A stretch of DNA of 64,000 nt from Brachypodius melanocephalos. Its lineage: Eukaryota; Chordata; Aves; Passeriformes; Pycnonotidae. Below the pieces are notes generated by a model. The model was not told where the DNA came from, did not search any database, and worked only from the letters and a program-made list of their open reading frames with translations. Location: positions 2,729,354 through 2,793,353 of the forward strand of contig VZSR01000393.1 of assembly GCA_013398615.1 (NCBI GenBank), in the 5' to 3' direction. Below, one piece after another: positions 46,320 through 57,690 of the stretch. A program made the position numbers and the translations under genes. Every line of letters starts with the position of its first letter. Position 1 is the stretch's first letter.

Positions 46320-46640
46320 ATTGAAAAAATAGATCTTACACTGTATCCACCCAACACCTGTTGAGAAACACTGACCCCATTACAGAGGTTGGATTTACAC
46401 TGGCTCTGTATAACACCCTATAAAGGGGGCCACCGGTGCAAAAGATTAAAGAATGCTGTTAAGTAAGTTGTTTTATTTCTTTTGAGACCGAAAGAAAGCT
46501 GCGAAGTGAGAGAAAGCTTTCCCGGGTTATTTACTCTTCATTACCGGGGATCTTGAAGGGCCTTGTGTAAACCGCTGCAGTCGGGTCATGACAACACTTT
46601 ATAAGGTGCAAATGTTGAGGTGGAGCCAGCGCTGCACTGC
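46320..46640. promoter_or_regulatory. Candidate regulatory element with TATA-like and CpG content
   Basis: The stretch has CCCTATAAAGGGGG (TATAAA at 46419-46424), CCACCGGTGC, GTTATTTACTC, TTACCGGGGATC and AACCGCTGCAGTCGGGTC. Its CpG content is higher than that of most of the window, in non-repetitive sequence. A GGTGCAAA word follows both TATAA-type sites (46419 and near 46593). It could be a TATA promoter of an unrecognised transcript or a conserved enhancer. No downstream exon is recognised. Confidence 0.28.
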
Positions 46641-46868
46641 CGGGGAAGAGAGTGGAAAGGTCCCTCCCGACTCCATGGAAAGTTAGTGCTAATAAAAGCT
46701 CACGGCTTTTGGCACGGCCTCCCAGGCATCAGGGGCCCATGAACACCAGTTTGCACCAGTTTGCACCAGGGCTCCGAGCAAGTGCCCCTCGGTAGAGTTT
46801 CTCCAGGTGAACTTCGTAAAGTCCTGGTTGGAGCTGAAAAAAAAAATCTCATGTTTAAGGGCTGGAGG

Positions 46869-46914
46869 GAAAAAGAAAAGAGAAAAAAAAAACAACCCAA
46901 AAAACCAAAAAAAG
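46869..46914. repeat. A-rich tract with C interruptions
   Basis: Almost only A with G and CC/CCC interruptions, similar in texture to 132-215. Confidence 0.8.
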
Positions 46915-48256
46915 CCCCAACTACTTGTTTTTTACAAGCTGCTGTATAATGAATAGCCCATTTCAAGGAATGTGCGAGTTCCTATCAGGGCTCGCTGAAT
47001 GCTGCAGAATGTTTTCAGTCAACGCGTGTCCCAGTTTTCAGACAAATGGCTTTCTGTGTGTCTGCTGCCTCCTGCTCTCTGCCCTCCCAAATCGTCGCTG
47101 GGATCTCGTTCTACCTGGCAGAAGGCTGGTGGAGACAGCTCACCTGCCTGCTGCAGCACTGGGATAACACCATCCCTGCCCCTCGCCCCCTTTTTGTTCA
47201 GTGAACTGGGAACCTTCAGCTTTTTGGGGCCAAGCAGGCTGGGAGGTGAAGCAAGGCTTCCAAAGGGTCATGGACATTGAGTAGTTACATCCAAGCTGGG
47301 AGATGGAGGATTGACCAAATTATCCAGCCAGGGAATTTTGGGGTTGAATATGTCGCCTTGAGACATCCTCAAATATCTGAGACATCCCCAAGGGGATGAC
47401 AGATTCCATACAGGATCTGTGGGAGACCCTTATCCTTGGGAGTAGCTGTTGGAGACTCCTGAGGAGATCCCAAAACACATCAAATATTAAATGTGTGAGT
47501 TGATAACTCGAGCCCTTCAGTCCCCCTCTGACCAAAGACTGGCTGCAAATGTGGGGACTCAAAAAACCCCAGCTGGAGGAGACGAAGAGAAAAGAGATGT
47601 GTCCACTGCTCAAAAGAGAAAAAGGCAAAGGAGACACCGAGGCAGGAGGTGATTGCTTTCACCAGCAGTGGTGAAAGCTCCTCAGGGCAGTGAGGACTCT
47701 GGTAAGAGGATGTTTTGCTCAGTTCTCACTCAGCAGAAACCTGCATCTCTTCTGCCCTGCCTCAGAATGAGCCCTTTGCTTTGGAGCAGATACAACGCAA
47801 AACCTGAATTCCTCCTTCTATTTTCACATCTGTCTGAAAAAGAATTTGAACCTACATTCAAATTTTGAATTTGAATGCTAGCTTCCTAATTTGCAGCTAC
47901 AAAAACTCTCTGGAGAAGTGGGCAAAGAAGCTCTGGAGGTTCTCTGCTGGCTTTGGGATGTCTCATGTCTGAGCTATGACACGTTGCATCAGAAGGGTCA
48001 CTTTAGGCAACGAGTTCCTGTCCCTCCCTGCACTGGTCCTGTCCCCAGGCACTCCCTGGCCATAAGCAGGGATAGATGGACTCTGGGCAGCAGATGTCTG
48101 GGTGTGAGACAGTCTCCACTGATTCAGCCAGCCTTTGAGGAAGCCTCTTTCTCATCCCACCCTTTCCCACAGCTTTGTTTGGACACAAACATGGTTTTTG
48201 TGCAGGAATAATTTCTTCATGGCCAGGGAATGGACTGTGAATGAGACCTTCTTTTG

Positions 48257-48272
48257 AAAAAAAAAAAAAAAA
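48257..48272. repeat. Poly(A) run
   Basis: Sixteen A. Confidence 0.85.
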
Positions 48273-49650
48273 TTATCTTTTTCTTTTTAGATGCTCCAGG
48301 CTGGGCATAGTCCCTCATTTCCCACGCAGGGATGTGAGGCTGGCATGTGCTTTGCATTTGGAACAGGCAGAGCAGCTGCACGGAGCTCGAGGGGTTGGGC
48401 TCCTTCTGTGTGAGCAGGACCAAGCCCTGCACGTTCGATTAACAGCCTGTGGAAATGCACCAAGGCCTGACGGTCCCCAGGCTCGTTTTAAGGGAAGGAA
48501 GGTGGCTGTTGGGGGAGAACTGGACCTGCCAGGGTCTGAACACAGCTGGGACACACAGTGAGAGCCTGGAAAGCCTGGAACCTGTGCTCTGATGGCTTCT
48601 GAGCCAAGAAGTCCCACGGCTGGGACAATAAACAAACAGGAATGGGCTGTGCAGATGAATGCTTCGTCTTTGGGTTGTAAAATCCGTATGCTTCCCAAGT
48701 CACATCCCCCGGCATTTAGCTCAGAGACCTTTAAGGAAAGGAATGACCAGAAAGCAGCTTCACAAAATAAGAAAAAATGGGATTCACATTTAAAAAAATA
48801 CATCCAACAGCACTTTTCAAATTCTTAAGGGCTCATTAAGTTAAAAAAAAAAAATCTTTGCATTACTAATTTCAGCTAATTACCATCTTAAACTAATAAA
48901 GGCCTTGGCTTCTGGGATGAAGGCTGGTGCTTCAAGCTAGGGCAAATTCCCTTGAAGTCAGAGCTCCCAAACACAGAGTGGAGCAGGAAAGGTGAGCTCC
49001 AGGAGAGCTGACTGGGGACACAGACCATCCCCACCCCCTCTGCCTTCACCTGGAACATGGGCATGGTCCCCTCTCCTTTCCACCATCCAGATCCAGAGGA
49101 AATCCCAGGTTCTCTGCTGGCTGCTGTGGGCTGGGCGTTCCTGTTCCCATCCTCCTCCTTAAGCCTCTGCATTCTGGCTCCCGAGGTCACAGTAAAACAT
49201 CCTTGCTTGCTGATGATTGATGACTAATTTGAGGTGAAAACTCCTGAATAAGGAGTTTTCCACCCCAGAACCTAAATTCCCCACTCTGGCACCGCTTCTT
49301 TTAGAAGAAGTCCGCTCAAAAACCGGATTTCGGGATGAATCAGCCGAGCAAGAGGAAAAACTGGCCTGCCAGCTGAATATTTAATTGTTGTATCTGTGAG
49401 AGCAGTGAAGGACTAGGAGGGGGCAGGCAACGAGGGAGGAACAGAAATGTTCCGGGCTGGCTGGGAAAGGCACCATTTTTTATTTATCGGCTCTGTTTAC
49501 TTTAAAACACATCCAACTGGAACGCTAGGTGCAGACATAAAAATTAAAATAGAAAACATCCTGGGCCAGCCTCTTGGAGGATGCAAATTGGCACGGGAGT
49601 TTCCCATGGCTTCCAGCACAGCCTGCTGCACTCACACCAGCTGCACGGTG

Positions 49651-49724
49651 AAGGCAAATAAAGTCAACCCCACCACTGATTTTTGCGAAGGCAAATAAAG
49701 TCAGCCCCAGCGCTGATTTTGTGA
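49651..49724. repeat. 37-bp tandem duplication
   Basis: AAGGCAAATAAAGTCAACCC (49651) recurs as AAGGCAAATAAAGTCAGCCC (49688). Each copy is followed by a C(A/C)..CTGATTTT run. The copies differ at only a few positions, so this is a fairly recent local duplication. Confidence 0.93.
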
Positions 49725-51663
49725 GGAGAGGGAAGGAGGGAGAGGGAGGGATGAGGTCTCTGAGTGCTAAATTACGAGGGGCATGGTGGCTCTGAAGGAG
49801 AGCAGAGAGGAAGGGGAAGCCAAGGCAGGTCAAGGAGCACAGGTGGGCTCCAGATCCGAGTCGTGCCACGGCTCGCTGCCATTCCTGGGTGGTCCAAAGG
49901 TGCAGCCCCACCGAGGGCTCGTTGCTGTAAACCAAGCCCTGGCCTCCTGGCTGTGCCATGGGCTCAGGGGAAGCGAGTTCAAGTGGGGTCAGCAGAAAGA
50001 ATACGGCCGTTGAGTGGTAACAATGCGCACAAATTACCAGCAGAGCGTGAAAGGCGGCTTCAGTCTGGGAAAACGCTGGAAATGAGAGGGGGAAAATGTA
50101 CAGTTAAACTCCATCTGCACCAGAGGGGACGTTGAGGGGTTGCTTAAAGCCTGTGTGATGCTTGTTGTGTGTTATTTATATGATGTCGATAGGAATGATC
50201 CCATGTTTCCTTGCTGTGTGGATTAATCCCTTCTGGAAGAGTCAGAGCGGCTGGCCCAGGCTGTGATGGAGCTCTGAGAGGCACCAAAAACGCCTTCGAA
50301 CCCATGGCAGATGGGAGTGAAATGATCAGATCTGCAGCTGAAATTATGTTTTCCCTCTCCTCAACAGGCAGGGATCTCCAGGGAGACTGGAGGTGCAGAA
50401 AGACATTTTTTTTCGGCAGGAGCCTGGAGTATGAATCATTGTTAATCCCATCTGGACATTTCCCTCAATTTATAAATAATTCCCCTTCTCCTAGCAAGTA
50501 CTTCATGCTGGCTGTGGGGTGCTGGAGACCTTCTTCCCAGTGAATATATGGACTTTTCTGGATTATACACAATTCCATAGGTGCAAGACTGTGAAGAACA
50601 GACACCCAAATGTTCCTTTCCCAACAGGAGCCCCTCTGGATTTTAGGTTGGAAAAGCAGGACATAAACATTTAAAAATCGAACAAAAGGTGCAAGAAATA
50701 GAATATTTGCTTTAAAAAATCTCAAGTGAAATTAGGGTCAACTCACATTTGATCAGTTCTTCCTTTTTAACACACCTTTATTAGCTGAAGAGAAGAGCCA
50801 GGCAACTGCCTTTGCAATAACACTGTCACAGGAACATGCCCCAGTGAACTCTCTCTGAGATAACATCTTCAATAATCTTTCCACTGTTAAACAAACAGCC
50901 AGAAAGGAAAACAAGAGTGAATCCAAATATTCATTTCTCCCCGGCAGTTGTGTTTTTGGGAGTGGAATGGTTCTGGATGGAGGATCCTACATATGGCTTA
51001 GTTAATGGCTCGTGATAGGAGTGAAAACCTTCCTAAAGAGGAATTTAAAGATGAGGGCTCAACGAAGAGCCTTTCTTGTTGTAATTTATGGGCTGAGTGC
51101 TGGCTTAAGGAATGCAAATAATCCCCAACAGACATGGCTGACATCCACTGACATCCATGGGAGCTGCCTTTGGGCTGCCCAGAGAGACGAGAGAAACGTG
51201 GCAGCATCTGGTAGTGCCTTTCAGGAAACCATGAGCTGAGGGAGCGACTCACATTTCTCTGATTTTATTAGTATTGGCCAAATCCGGGAGTTCTCACCTG
51301 GACTTTAATTGGCCAAAATGTCTCTTGAAGGCAGTTGGAATTTGCCTGGGTTTGGGGTTCTGTACCAGCTGAAAAAGGTCTTCAGGGCTAAACCCCACTG
51401 CCTTTTCTTGTCTCAGATGCTCTGATGAGGTGTCAAGAAGCCCCCACAGAGCTGTTCACAGCCAAGGGCAGGGGCTCAAAGCTGAACAAGCACTGTGGCT
51501 CACAGGAAACAATATTTTCCCTCCCACCTGACCACGATTAGAGAGAGGAAAAGAAGAGAGAGCCATTCCTAAAAACGTGAACCACAAGCAAAAAATTTAG
51601 ATGGAGGCATCGCTGGGCCTGCCAACACCATTAAGGGCACATATTTTGCTGTTTCTTTTTACA
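49725..51663. other. Unique non-coding sequence
   Basis: No gene, RNA or transposon is recognised. GGGAGAGGGAGGGATGAGG near 49738 is a short G-rich run. Confidence 0.4.
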
Positions 51664-51890
51664 GGATCAGGGAATGGTTTGGGTTGGGAGGGACCTTAAA
51701 AATCATTTCATTCCAATGCCCTGCCATGGGCAGAGACACCTTCCACTATCCCAGATTCCTCCAAGCCCTGTCCAGCCTGACCTTGGGCACTGCCAGGGAT
51801 CCAGGGGCAGCCACAGCTTCTCTGGGCATCCTGTGCCAGAGCCTTACCAATCTCACAGGGGAGAATTTCTTTCTAATTTTCCACAAAACA
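51664..51890 (-). mobile_element. CR1 LINE 3'-end fragment with 3' terminus
   Basis: The + strand reads GGTTTGGGTTGGGAGGGACC, TTAAAAATCATTTCATTCC, CCATGGGCAGAGACACCTTCC, CCAAGCCCTGTCCAGCCTG, GGATCCAGGGGCAGCCACAG and CAGGGGAGAATTTCTTTC. It is the reverse complement of the CR1 end. The 3' terminus is present and the 5' end is truncated. Confidence 0.95.
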
Positions 51891-52316
51891 ACATTTTGTC
51901 TTATTTTGATCCTGGAAGTAGCTGTAGTTTGGTGTCCTCCAGGAAACTACTCTCATCCGAGATCTGGGGACTGTGGAAAATGGTCAATAATGAATCCAAA
52001 TTGATAAAATTTGGAAAGAAAAGGCTTTGAGTGCTTTTTGGACTTCCAATGGATGTTTTAAAGACCTAGAAATTTTTTTTTTTCATTTCCCTATAGATTT
52101 TCATGAACAAAAACACCAATGTATGTGTTTTGATTTAAACATCTGAAACGCTGATTAACATTGGTTGTTTTAAATGCTTTAGCCTTGTTTAACCACATGG
52201 AACTTCCCCTTTTTATGGAAAATTGTAGGAAATGAATAAAATGTTCTTAGTTTAGGCTGTCTAAGCTTATATATATTGAGATTTGGGTGGTGGTTGTGTA
52301 TGTGTAAGCACATAGA
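51891..52316. other. Unique non-coding sequence
   Basis: No gene or repeat is recognised beyond a T run near 52071-52084. Confidence 0.45.
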
Positions 52317-52364
52317 GATGGATGGATGGATGGATGGATGGATGGATGGATGGATGTGTGTGTG
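52317..52364. repeat. (GATG)n repeat followed by (TG)n
   Basis: Ten GATG/GGAT-phase units (52317-52356) followed by four TG units. Confidence 0.96.
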
Positions 52365-52446
52365 GCAATGGCGAAGAACCTTGGACACACTGGGAATTTC
52401 CTAGCAGCACAAGTGATAGGCCATTTTTCTTGAGAGTTTTATTAGA

Positions 52447-52462
52447 TTTTTTTTTTTTTTTT
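52447..52462. repeat. Poly(T) run
   Basis: Sixteen T. Confidence 0.85.
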
Positions 52463-52880
52463 GCTAAGGTGTGAAAACTGGCAACTCACTGCGTTTTCTG
52501 ACCAACTGCTGAAGACTGGCTAATTAAAAATCATGTGTAATTCCAAGTCAAACAAGCTGAGGCCACTAAATCTTCATGAGATGTTTGTCTGAAATGTTTC
52601 AGTGAGCGCTAACATTTGCAGAAAGAACAATATTGTCGATCCATGTTCACAAGTCCAATCCACCACTTGCTATAAAGCAAAAATAGTATAAAATTCACTT
52701 TCTGTGAGCGATCAGTCTTCACACTCCTTCCAGGCAGGAAACAGAGCCCAAACCATACGATTTGTTTGTTATTTGTGTAAGTGATAACACCGATTTAAGT
52801 GCAGAGCTGACTTTTTTGCGAAGGTTTGATGGTTTATTCGGTTTCCCAGCTGGGGTGATTAACGTTAAAGGATTTCCCAA
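52463..52880. promoter_or_regulatory. Candidate conserved non-coding element
   Basis: Unique stretch with GGCTAATTAAAAATCATG, GAACAATATTGTCGATCC (an SRY/SOX-type ACAAT pair, AACAATATTGT palindrome), TGAGCGCTAAC, GTTTGTTATTTGTGTAAG and GATTAACGTTAAAGG. It is long, AT-rich and motif-dense, with no repeat or frame. One of the better candidates, but unaligned. Confidence 0.32.
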
Positions 52881-53539
52881 AGGTCCCAAAATTCGGTGAT
52901 GCTCCAGCCCTTGTAGAAGCCCCCCATCCTCCTCTCCTTGTCATTCACCAGGCTCCTCTGTGCTCTAACAAGCACCACACCGGCGAGGCTGAGGACAGAA
53001 TTTTGGCCTCGTTTCCTCAAGCTTATTAATTTCAAAGAGCTCTTTTACTAAATACACACCGTGGGCTTCATGAATCCACATCCCGGCCCCAGAGACTTGG
53101 TAGACAGTGAAATAATTTTCCCCAAAGATGTGGCGGAAGCTCCATAACTCAAATCAGGCAGAATTGGGGCTGACAAAGCCCGGGCGAGCACGTTGGTGTA
53201 AACAGAGTTCCTCTGGCAAGAGGCAGTCAGAGCAGAGGACTCAGTGTGCTCTCGTGCACCATTACTCACCCTGTGGTCTGAGAACCACTGGTGGTCCACG
53301 AGGCATCAGAACATGGCCCCGGAGATGATGGAAATGTCTTTGTTGTGTTTTTGTTTTTAATAAAAAAGGCACATTCTGAAACAAAAATAAATGAAACGGG
53401 AGAAAATGTAAGCCCAGAGCACTTAAAACTTACCCTCGTTTTTATTTGGTTATAAAGGAAAAGGCCTCACAGCAGCACCACACAGGAGGGCCCTTGGGTT
53501 TTACATCCTGCAGTAGTGGGGTTGTCTGTGGATTTAAGG
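52881..53539. other. Unique non-coding sequence
   Basis: No gene or transposon is recognised. Confidence 0.45.
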
Positions 53540-53637
53540 ATCATGGAACCATGGAATGCCTTGGGTTGGAAGAGACCTTAAAGATCATCTAATTTCAACT
53601 CCCTGCAGGGACACCTTCCACTGCACCAGGCTCCTGA
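53540..53637 (-). mobile_element. Short CR1 LINE 3' terminus
   Basis: The + strand shows ATCATGGAACCATGGAATGC (end repeats), TTGGGTTGGAAGAGACCTT, AAAGATCATCTAATTTCAAC and CAGGGACACCTTCCACTGC, then stops abruptly. About 100 bases remain. Confidence 0.92.
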
Positions 53638-54502
53638 AAACTCTGAGGCAGCAGGTGAAGGTGAAGACTGGAATGACAGAAGCCTTCTCCTTCTGGGAGT
53701 GACGGCATCTACAAAGGAATAGGTGGTGAAATCCTGGATTTGGTGGGCAAGGGCTGGGCACCAGGAAAGGTGAGATTATTGTGAAAACCAACTTTGACAG
53801 CTTGTATTTTCCTACAAGGAGACAAAATGATAATTTCATGGATTGTGACACTACCTGGATTCACAATGGCATCACAGAGGGGGTTACCCTAAAAGATTTT
53901 AAAGATGAAAAAAGGCTTTGGGTGAGAGCAAAGAGGGCAATTCTTTGCCTCTGAAATCAGCTATTTTTATTCCATGCAGAGACTGAGCCCACAGAGAAAG
54001 AAACATCCTTATTTTTCCCCTGTGAACAGTTTGCCAGAATTTTGGGAATATCACCCATTGTCTCACATCAGAACTGCTGGATTCCTTAGGCTTTGAACTT
54101 CAGCATGATTTGAAAATGATGGGATTTCATGGCCACCACGGGGCCATGCTGAGGTGGCCTCGGAGGCCAGCCACATTCCTGAGATTTGTGGTCTGTACCA
54201 TGCAGGCTTGGGAATGCTCTTCGTGGTCCAAAATTCAGCCCTGAGCCCGTTTTATTTATCCTGACCATTTAAACCACTATCATTTTTTGAGCGTGGCCGT
54301 TTTTTTGTAGGTTGTGGAGATCATTATTTGCACAGTTAACTGCTCTCCCTTTCGTCTTTAGCTGTTTTCCTTATATATATATGAAGTGCTTTGGATCCAG
54401 CAGAGTTCATAGAGTACAAAGGCTTGTGCTGCAAAAAAATATTTGCATTTCGCTCGTATTCAAGAGAAAGGTCAATAAAATAAAGCAAGATGAGAAATCG
54501 TG
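53638..54502. other. Unique non-coding sequence
   Basis: No gene or transposon is recognised. ATATATATATG near 54373 is a short AT run. Confidence 0.4.
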
Positions 54503-54574
54503 GGGTGAAATGTTGGCCCCACCGTAGCCAATGGGAGTCTTGCCACTGCCTTCAGTGGTGGCCAGAATTTCATC
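54503..54574. repeat. Imperfect palindromic ancient repeat, about 72 bp
   Basis: GGGGTGAAATGTTGGCCCC and CCAATGGGAG on the left pair with CCACTGCCTTCAGTGG and TGGCCAGAATTTCATCC on the right. The whole forms a long imperfect hairpin. The core is the same as in the fragment at 17289. I recall this palindrome as a frequent old amniote repeat, consistent with a miniature DNA transposon, but the family name is not certain. Confidence 0.65.
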
Positions 54575-55871
54575 CGTGCTGCCTCAGACATGGTGAATGA
54601 CTCCTTTTTGTCCACATTTTTCAAGCCTTAGGAGGCAAATGGAACAGAAATAAATCAATATCCCACCAGAAGCGCAGATTTCACCTTGTCCTCTCTGTTT
54701 TCTGAATCCATAAAACATAAATTCTGGGCAAACTTTGATCTGTGTGTTTGACTTCGATTTTTTGTTATTCCTTCGTTTTTTTCAGGAAGGCTGACTTCGC
54801 AGAGGTTGCCTGGATGGGCTCTATAGGTGGACCAACCTGAAATACATGGAATTCTTAGAAGATGAAAGCATCCCTCGTATAGATCCAGGACTGGACAGGC
54901 TGTCTGCTCCACGCAGTAACAAAGCCTGAAACCAGATTGGCCGGGTGCCTGACACAACACTCAGATCTTCCCTGTGGCTTTTTACTCCCAGGGAGAGAGA
55001 GCAAAGGAATCAGCGGGGAGACCAGTGGAAGTCATGGCTTGACAACATCAAAGAGCAGCTTGGACCTTGTCCTCCTAGAGAGAAAAAGGTTGCCAGGATC
55101 CCATGAGCTGGCTGACTAATAAGGGAAGCGCTGCCAACGCTCCGATTCGGGATGACTTGGGGTGACCCACTGAGCGATGACCACTGCCAGTGGAAGAAGT
55201 TATAATGGAGAAAAAGCAGGGAGATAAAGAAAAATAACCAAGCAAATGCGGGGATTTGGAATGCATAGGAGCACGGGGGGAGTCGTCTCTGGGATCAGAG
55301 CTGTCTGTGTGAGTAGTGGGGTCAACAGAGACTCCCTGAGAAGGCATTTGCAGCTTTGGTCCCAGCTTCTGTCCCCTGACAGGGACACTGGGGTGTGGTG
55401 CCATTTGTCTTGTCCACACTGCTCAGGGCAATGGAGAGCACTGGGGGAAGGAGGAAAACACATCATTTATAAACCAGGACGGCCAGGATTTGCACTGGGG
55501 GCTCGCTGGGGGTCAGCCTCTGCTCATTATTATAAATGACCTGGGGTTCCTTTATGGAGATCAAGTCCTTGGGGAGGGCTGAGTGACTTGACTTGCAGGG
55601 CTGTGAGAAGCTGCAATGACAGCTTTGGACAGCCCAGGGCACTCTGCTATGGGCAAGGAGAAGGGACAGGCAGTTGCTTTTGGTGACTGCTTTTTGGGTC
55701 AAGAATTGCTCACAGTGGATAGAAAACATTTTCTAGTTCTCCAAAGTTTGAATGATCCACAAAATGGTTGAAAAGTGCTGTAATCTTGAAGTTCATTTTC
55801 CAAAGTGAGATGTTCAGGAGGCGGCTCCTGGTTTGCTGCAAACCATTGTTCCTTCTGCTAGAGGTCAATGG
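54575..55871. other. Unique non-coding sequence
   Basis: No gene or transposon is recognised. The frames at 55075-55466 (-) and 55246-55539 (+) overlap and lack domains. Confidence 0.4.
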
Positions 55872-56050
55872 AGAACCATGGAATCCTGAAGGCTGGAAAG
55901 GACCTCCAAGACCCAACCTTAGAGCAATCACCACGCTGCCAACTCAGCCACAACACTCTGTGCTGTGTCTGCTCATTTTCTGAACACTCTCAGAGATGGT
56001 GACTCCACCACTTCCCTGGGGACCCTTTTCCATATGCTGAGTGGCTCCTG
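55872..56050 (-). mobile_element. CR1 LINE 3'-end fragment, diverged
   Basis: The + strand reads GAACCATGGAATCC, GGCTGGAAAGGACCTCCAAG, CCAACC, TTTTCTGAACACTCTCAGAG and ATGGTGACTCCACCACTTCC, then CTGGGGACCC. This is the reverse complement of a CR1 subfamily with the 'cctccaagatc' tail and 'gatggtgactccacca'. The 5' boundary near 56050 is uncertain. Confidence 0.88.
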
Positions 56051-56957
56051 AATTTCAGCTCACTCTGAACAGCATTGCCAGGCCTTGTTTCCTCCAAGCA
56101 CAGCATTAAAGTCAACACCTAAAAAAGAGGAATTATTTTGGCCACAGCCACACCTGTGGCAGCTGGGTCTTGTCTTTAGCTGGACCACTGGGTGACTAAA
56201 GCAATGGGGAAGGGGAGCTGCTCCCAGCTTCCCTGGATTTTTGGCAAATCACCTTCCTATATTTCCATACCCCGAATTTCTGCCTTGGCTGTTTACACTG
56301 TCAGCTCTTTAGAGGGTTTCGTGCAGCACCTTCTGCAACAGGACCCCGACCTCAGCTAAAGCCTCTGAACGCCACAGGAACACAAATAGTGCGAGAGCAT
56401 TTATCAAAACTTACAAAGGCAACTCTCTGTGCTTTGATTTAAAGCGTGTAAAATGAGTCTTGGAAAACATTCCTCCAAAGGAGCCGAGGATTCATCAACA
56501 GCACGGGGGGTGCTGGGAGCCCTCAGCACCCACTGGCTTTCCAGCAGGATTGGCTTTCACCAGGAGGAGTGCAGACAGGCACGGGATCTCACAGGACATC
56601 ACACACCTCCTTGCTCTCACTGGAACAAAAACAACAACAACAAAAAAACAGAAATAAAGGGGTACAAAATGCTGACCTATTTAAAGAGATGAGGTTGGGA
56701 TAGTTCGGCATCCTTGAGGCTTAAAGGGCTTATGGCTGAACTGAAATCTGCTCCTGCATATTTGATTAAAAACCACCTTCAAATTTGAAATCAAGGAATC
56801 TCCTCGTGGATTGAGAGGCTGCCCACTGGGGTTCAGCTCTGCCCCAGGATTTATCCACCCCAGGGAGCCACACTGATCTGTGGGGAGCTCAGGTGTCCTC
56901 CCAGATGCTGAGAGCCAAGTTCCCAAACCCCTTTTGGTCTGAGTTCCTGTGTCAAAG
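56051..56957. other. Unique non-coding sequence
   Basis: No gene is recognised. There is a short AAC/CAA run near 56630-56648. Confidence 0.4.
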
Positions 56958-57190
56958 CCACAGAACCATGGAACCACAGGATGGTTTGGGTTGCAAAGGA
57001 CCTTAAAACTCATCTGCCATGGGCAGGGACACCTTCCCCCATCCCAGGTTCCTCCAAGCCCTGTCCAGCCTGGCCTTGGACACTTCCAGGGATGAGGCAT
57101 CACAGCCTCACCTATGCCAGGGCCTCACCACCCTCACAGGGAAGATTTTCTCCTCAATATCCCATCAAGTCTACCCATTTTCATCTTAGA
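56958..57190 (-). mobile_element. CR1 LINE 3'-end fragment with 3' terminus
   Basis: The + strand reads CAGAACCATGGAACCACAGG, ATGGTTTGGGTTGCAAAGG, CCATGGGCAGGGACACC, CCAAGCCCTGTCCAGCC, TGGACACTTCCAGGGATGAG and CACCACCCTCACAGGGAAG, then AATATCCCATCAAGTC. It has a small deletion after the tail ('catct' joined directly to 'gccatggg'). Confidence 0.94.
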
Positions 57191-57374
57191 GCCAAGCGGG
57201 AGTTCACTGTCTCAGCTGGTTCAAATTGCAGAACACAAGAAGGGAGAATAGTTTTCCAGCTTTTAAGCCAGGATAATTTGCTTGCTTTATTTTTATTTTA
57301 TTTTATTGTAAAAAATGGTTTAAATCAATCAAGTCACTCTTCGGAGTTGTAGAGCTGCAATAAATCCTGGTCTG
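57191..57374. other. Unique sequence with a (TTTTA)n run
   Basis: The run at 57285-57309 is four to five TTTTA-type units. Confidence 0.6.
57285..57309. repeat. (TTTTA)n repeat
   Basis: About five T/A pentamer units. Confidence 0.85.
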
Positions 57375-57690
57375 TTTGGACTCCATTTCCGATTAATTTT
57401 TTTGCCAAGCACCCTAATAAAAATGGATTAATTTAAAGCTGTGTGGAGAAAATATATATAGGATTTTACAGCAGCTATTTCTTTAGCTGGACTGTGCTTT
57501 TCTTGTATGCATGCTCGAATCATTAGCCTGGCAATAAAAAGAACTGGTAATTGCACTGCCTGTAAAAAAGTCATTAGACAGGAATGGAAATTTATAAAAC
57601 CCCATAATTAATGGTAGATGAGTCCATACACACACAGAGACACAGATGTGCCTGAAAAAGTATTAATATAGAGGATAGTGCGGGATATTG
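57375..57690. promoter_or_regulatory. Candidate conserved non-coding element
   Basis: AT-rich unique stretch with TTTCCGATTAATTTTTTTGC, AATGGATTAATTTAAAGC, TCATTAGCCTGGCAATAAAAAG and CATAATTAATGG. It has several paired homeodomain-like TAAT cores and no repeat. Confidence 0.28.

Larger units (their letters stand above)
46641..49650. other. Unique non-coding sequence
   Basis: It holds an 11-bp ACCAGTTTGC pair near 46746-46767, an A/C-rich tract at 46869-46914 and an A run at 48257-48272. The 162-codon frame at 48315-48803 (-) lies in GC-richer DNA and shows no domain. Confidence 0.4.
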
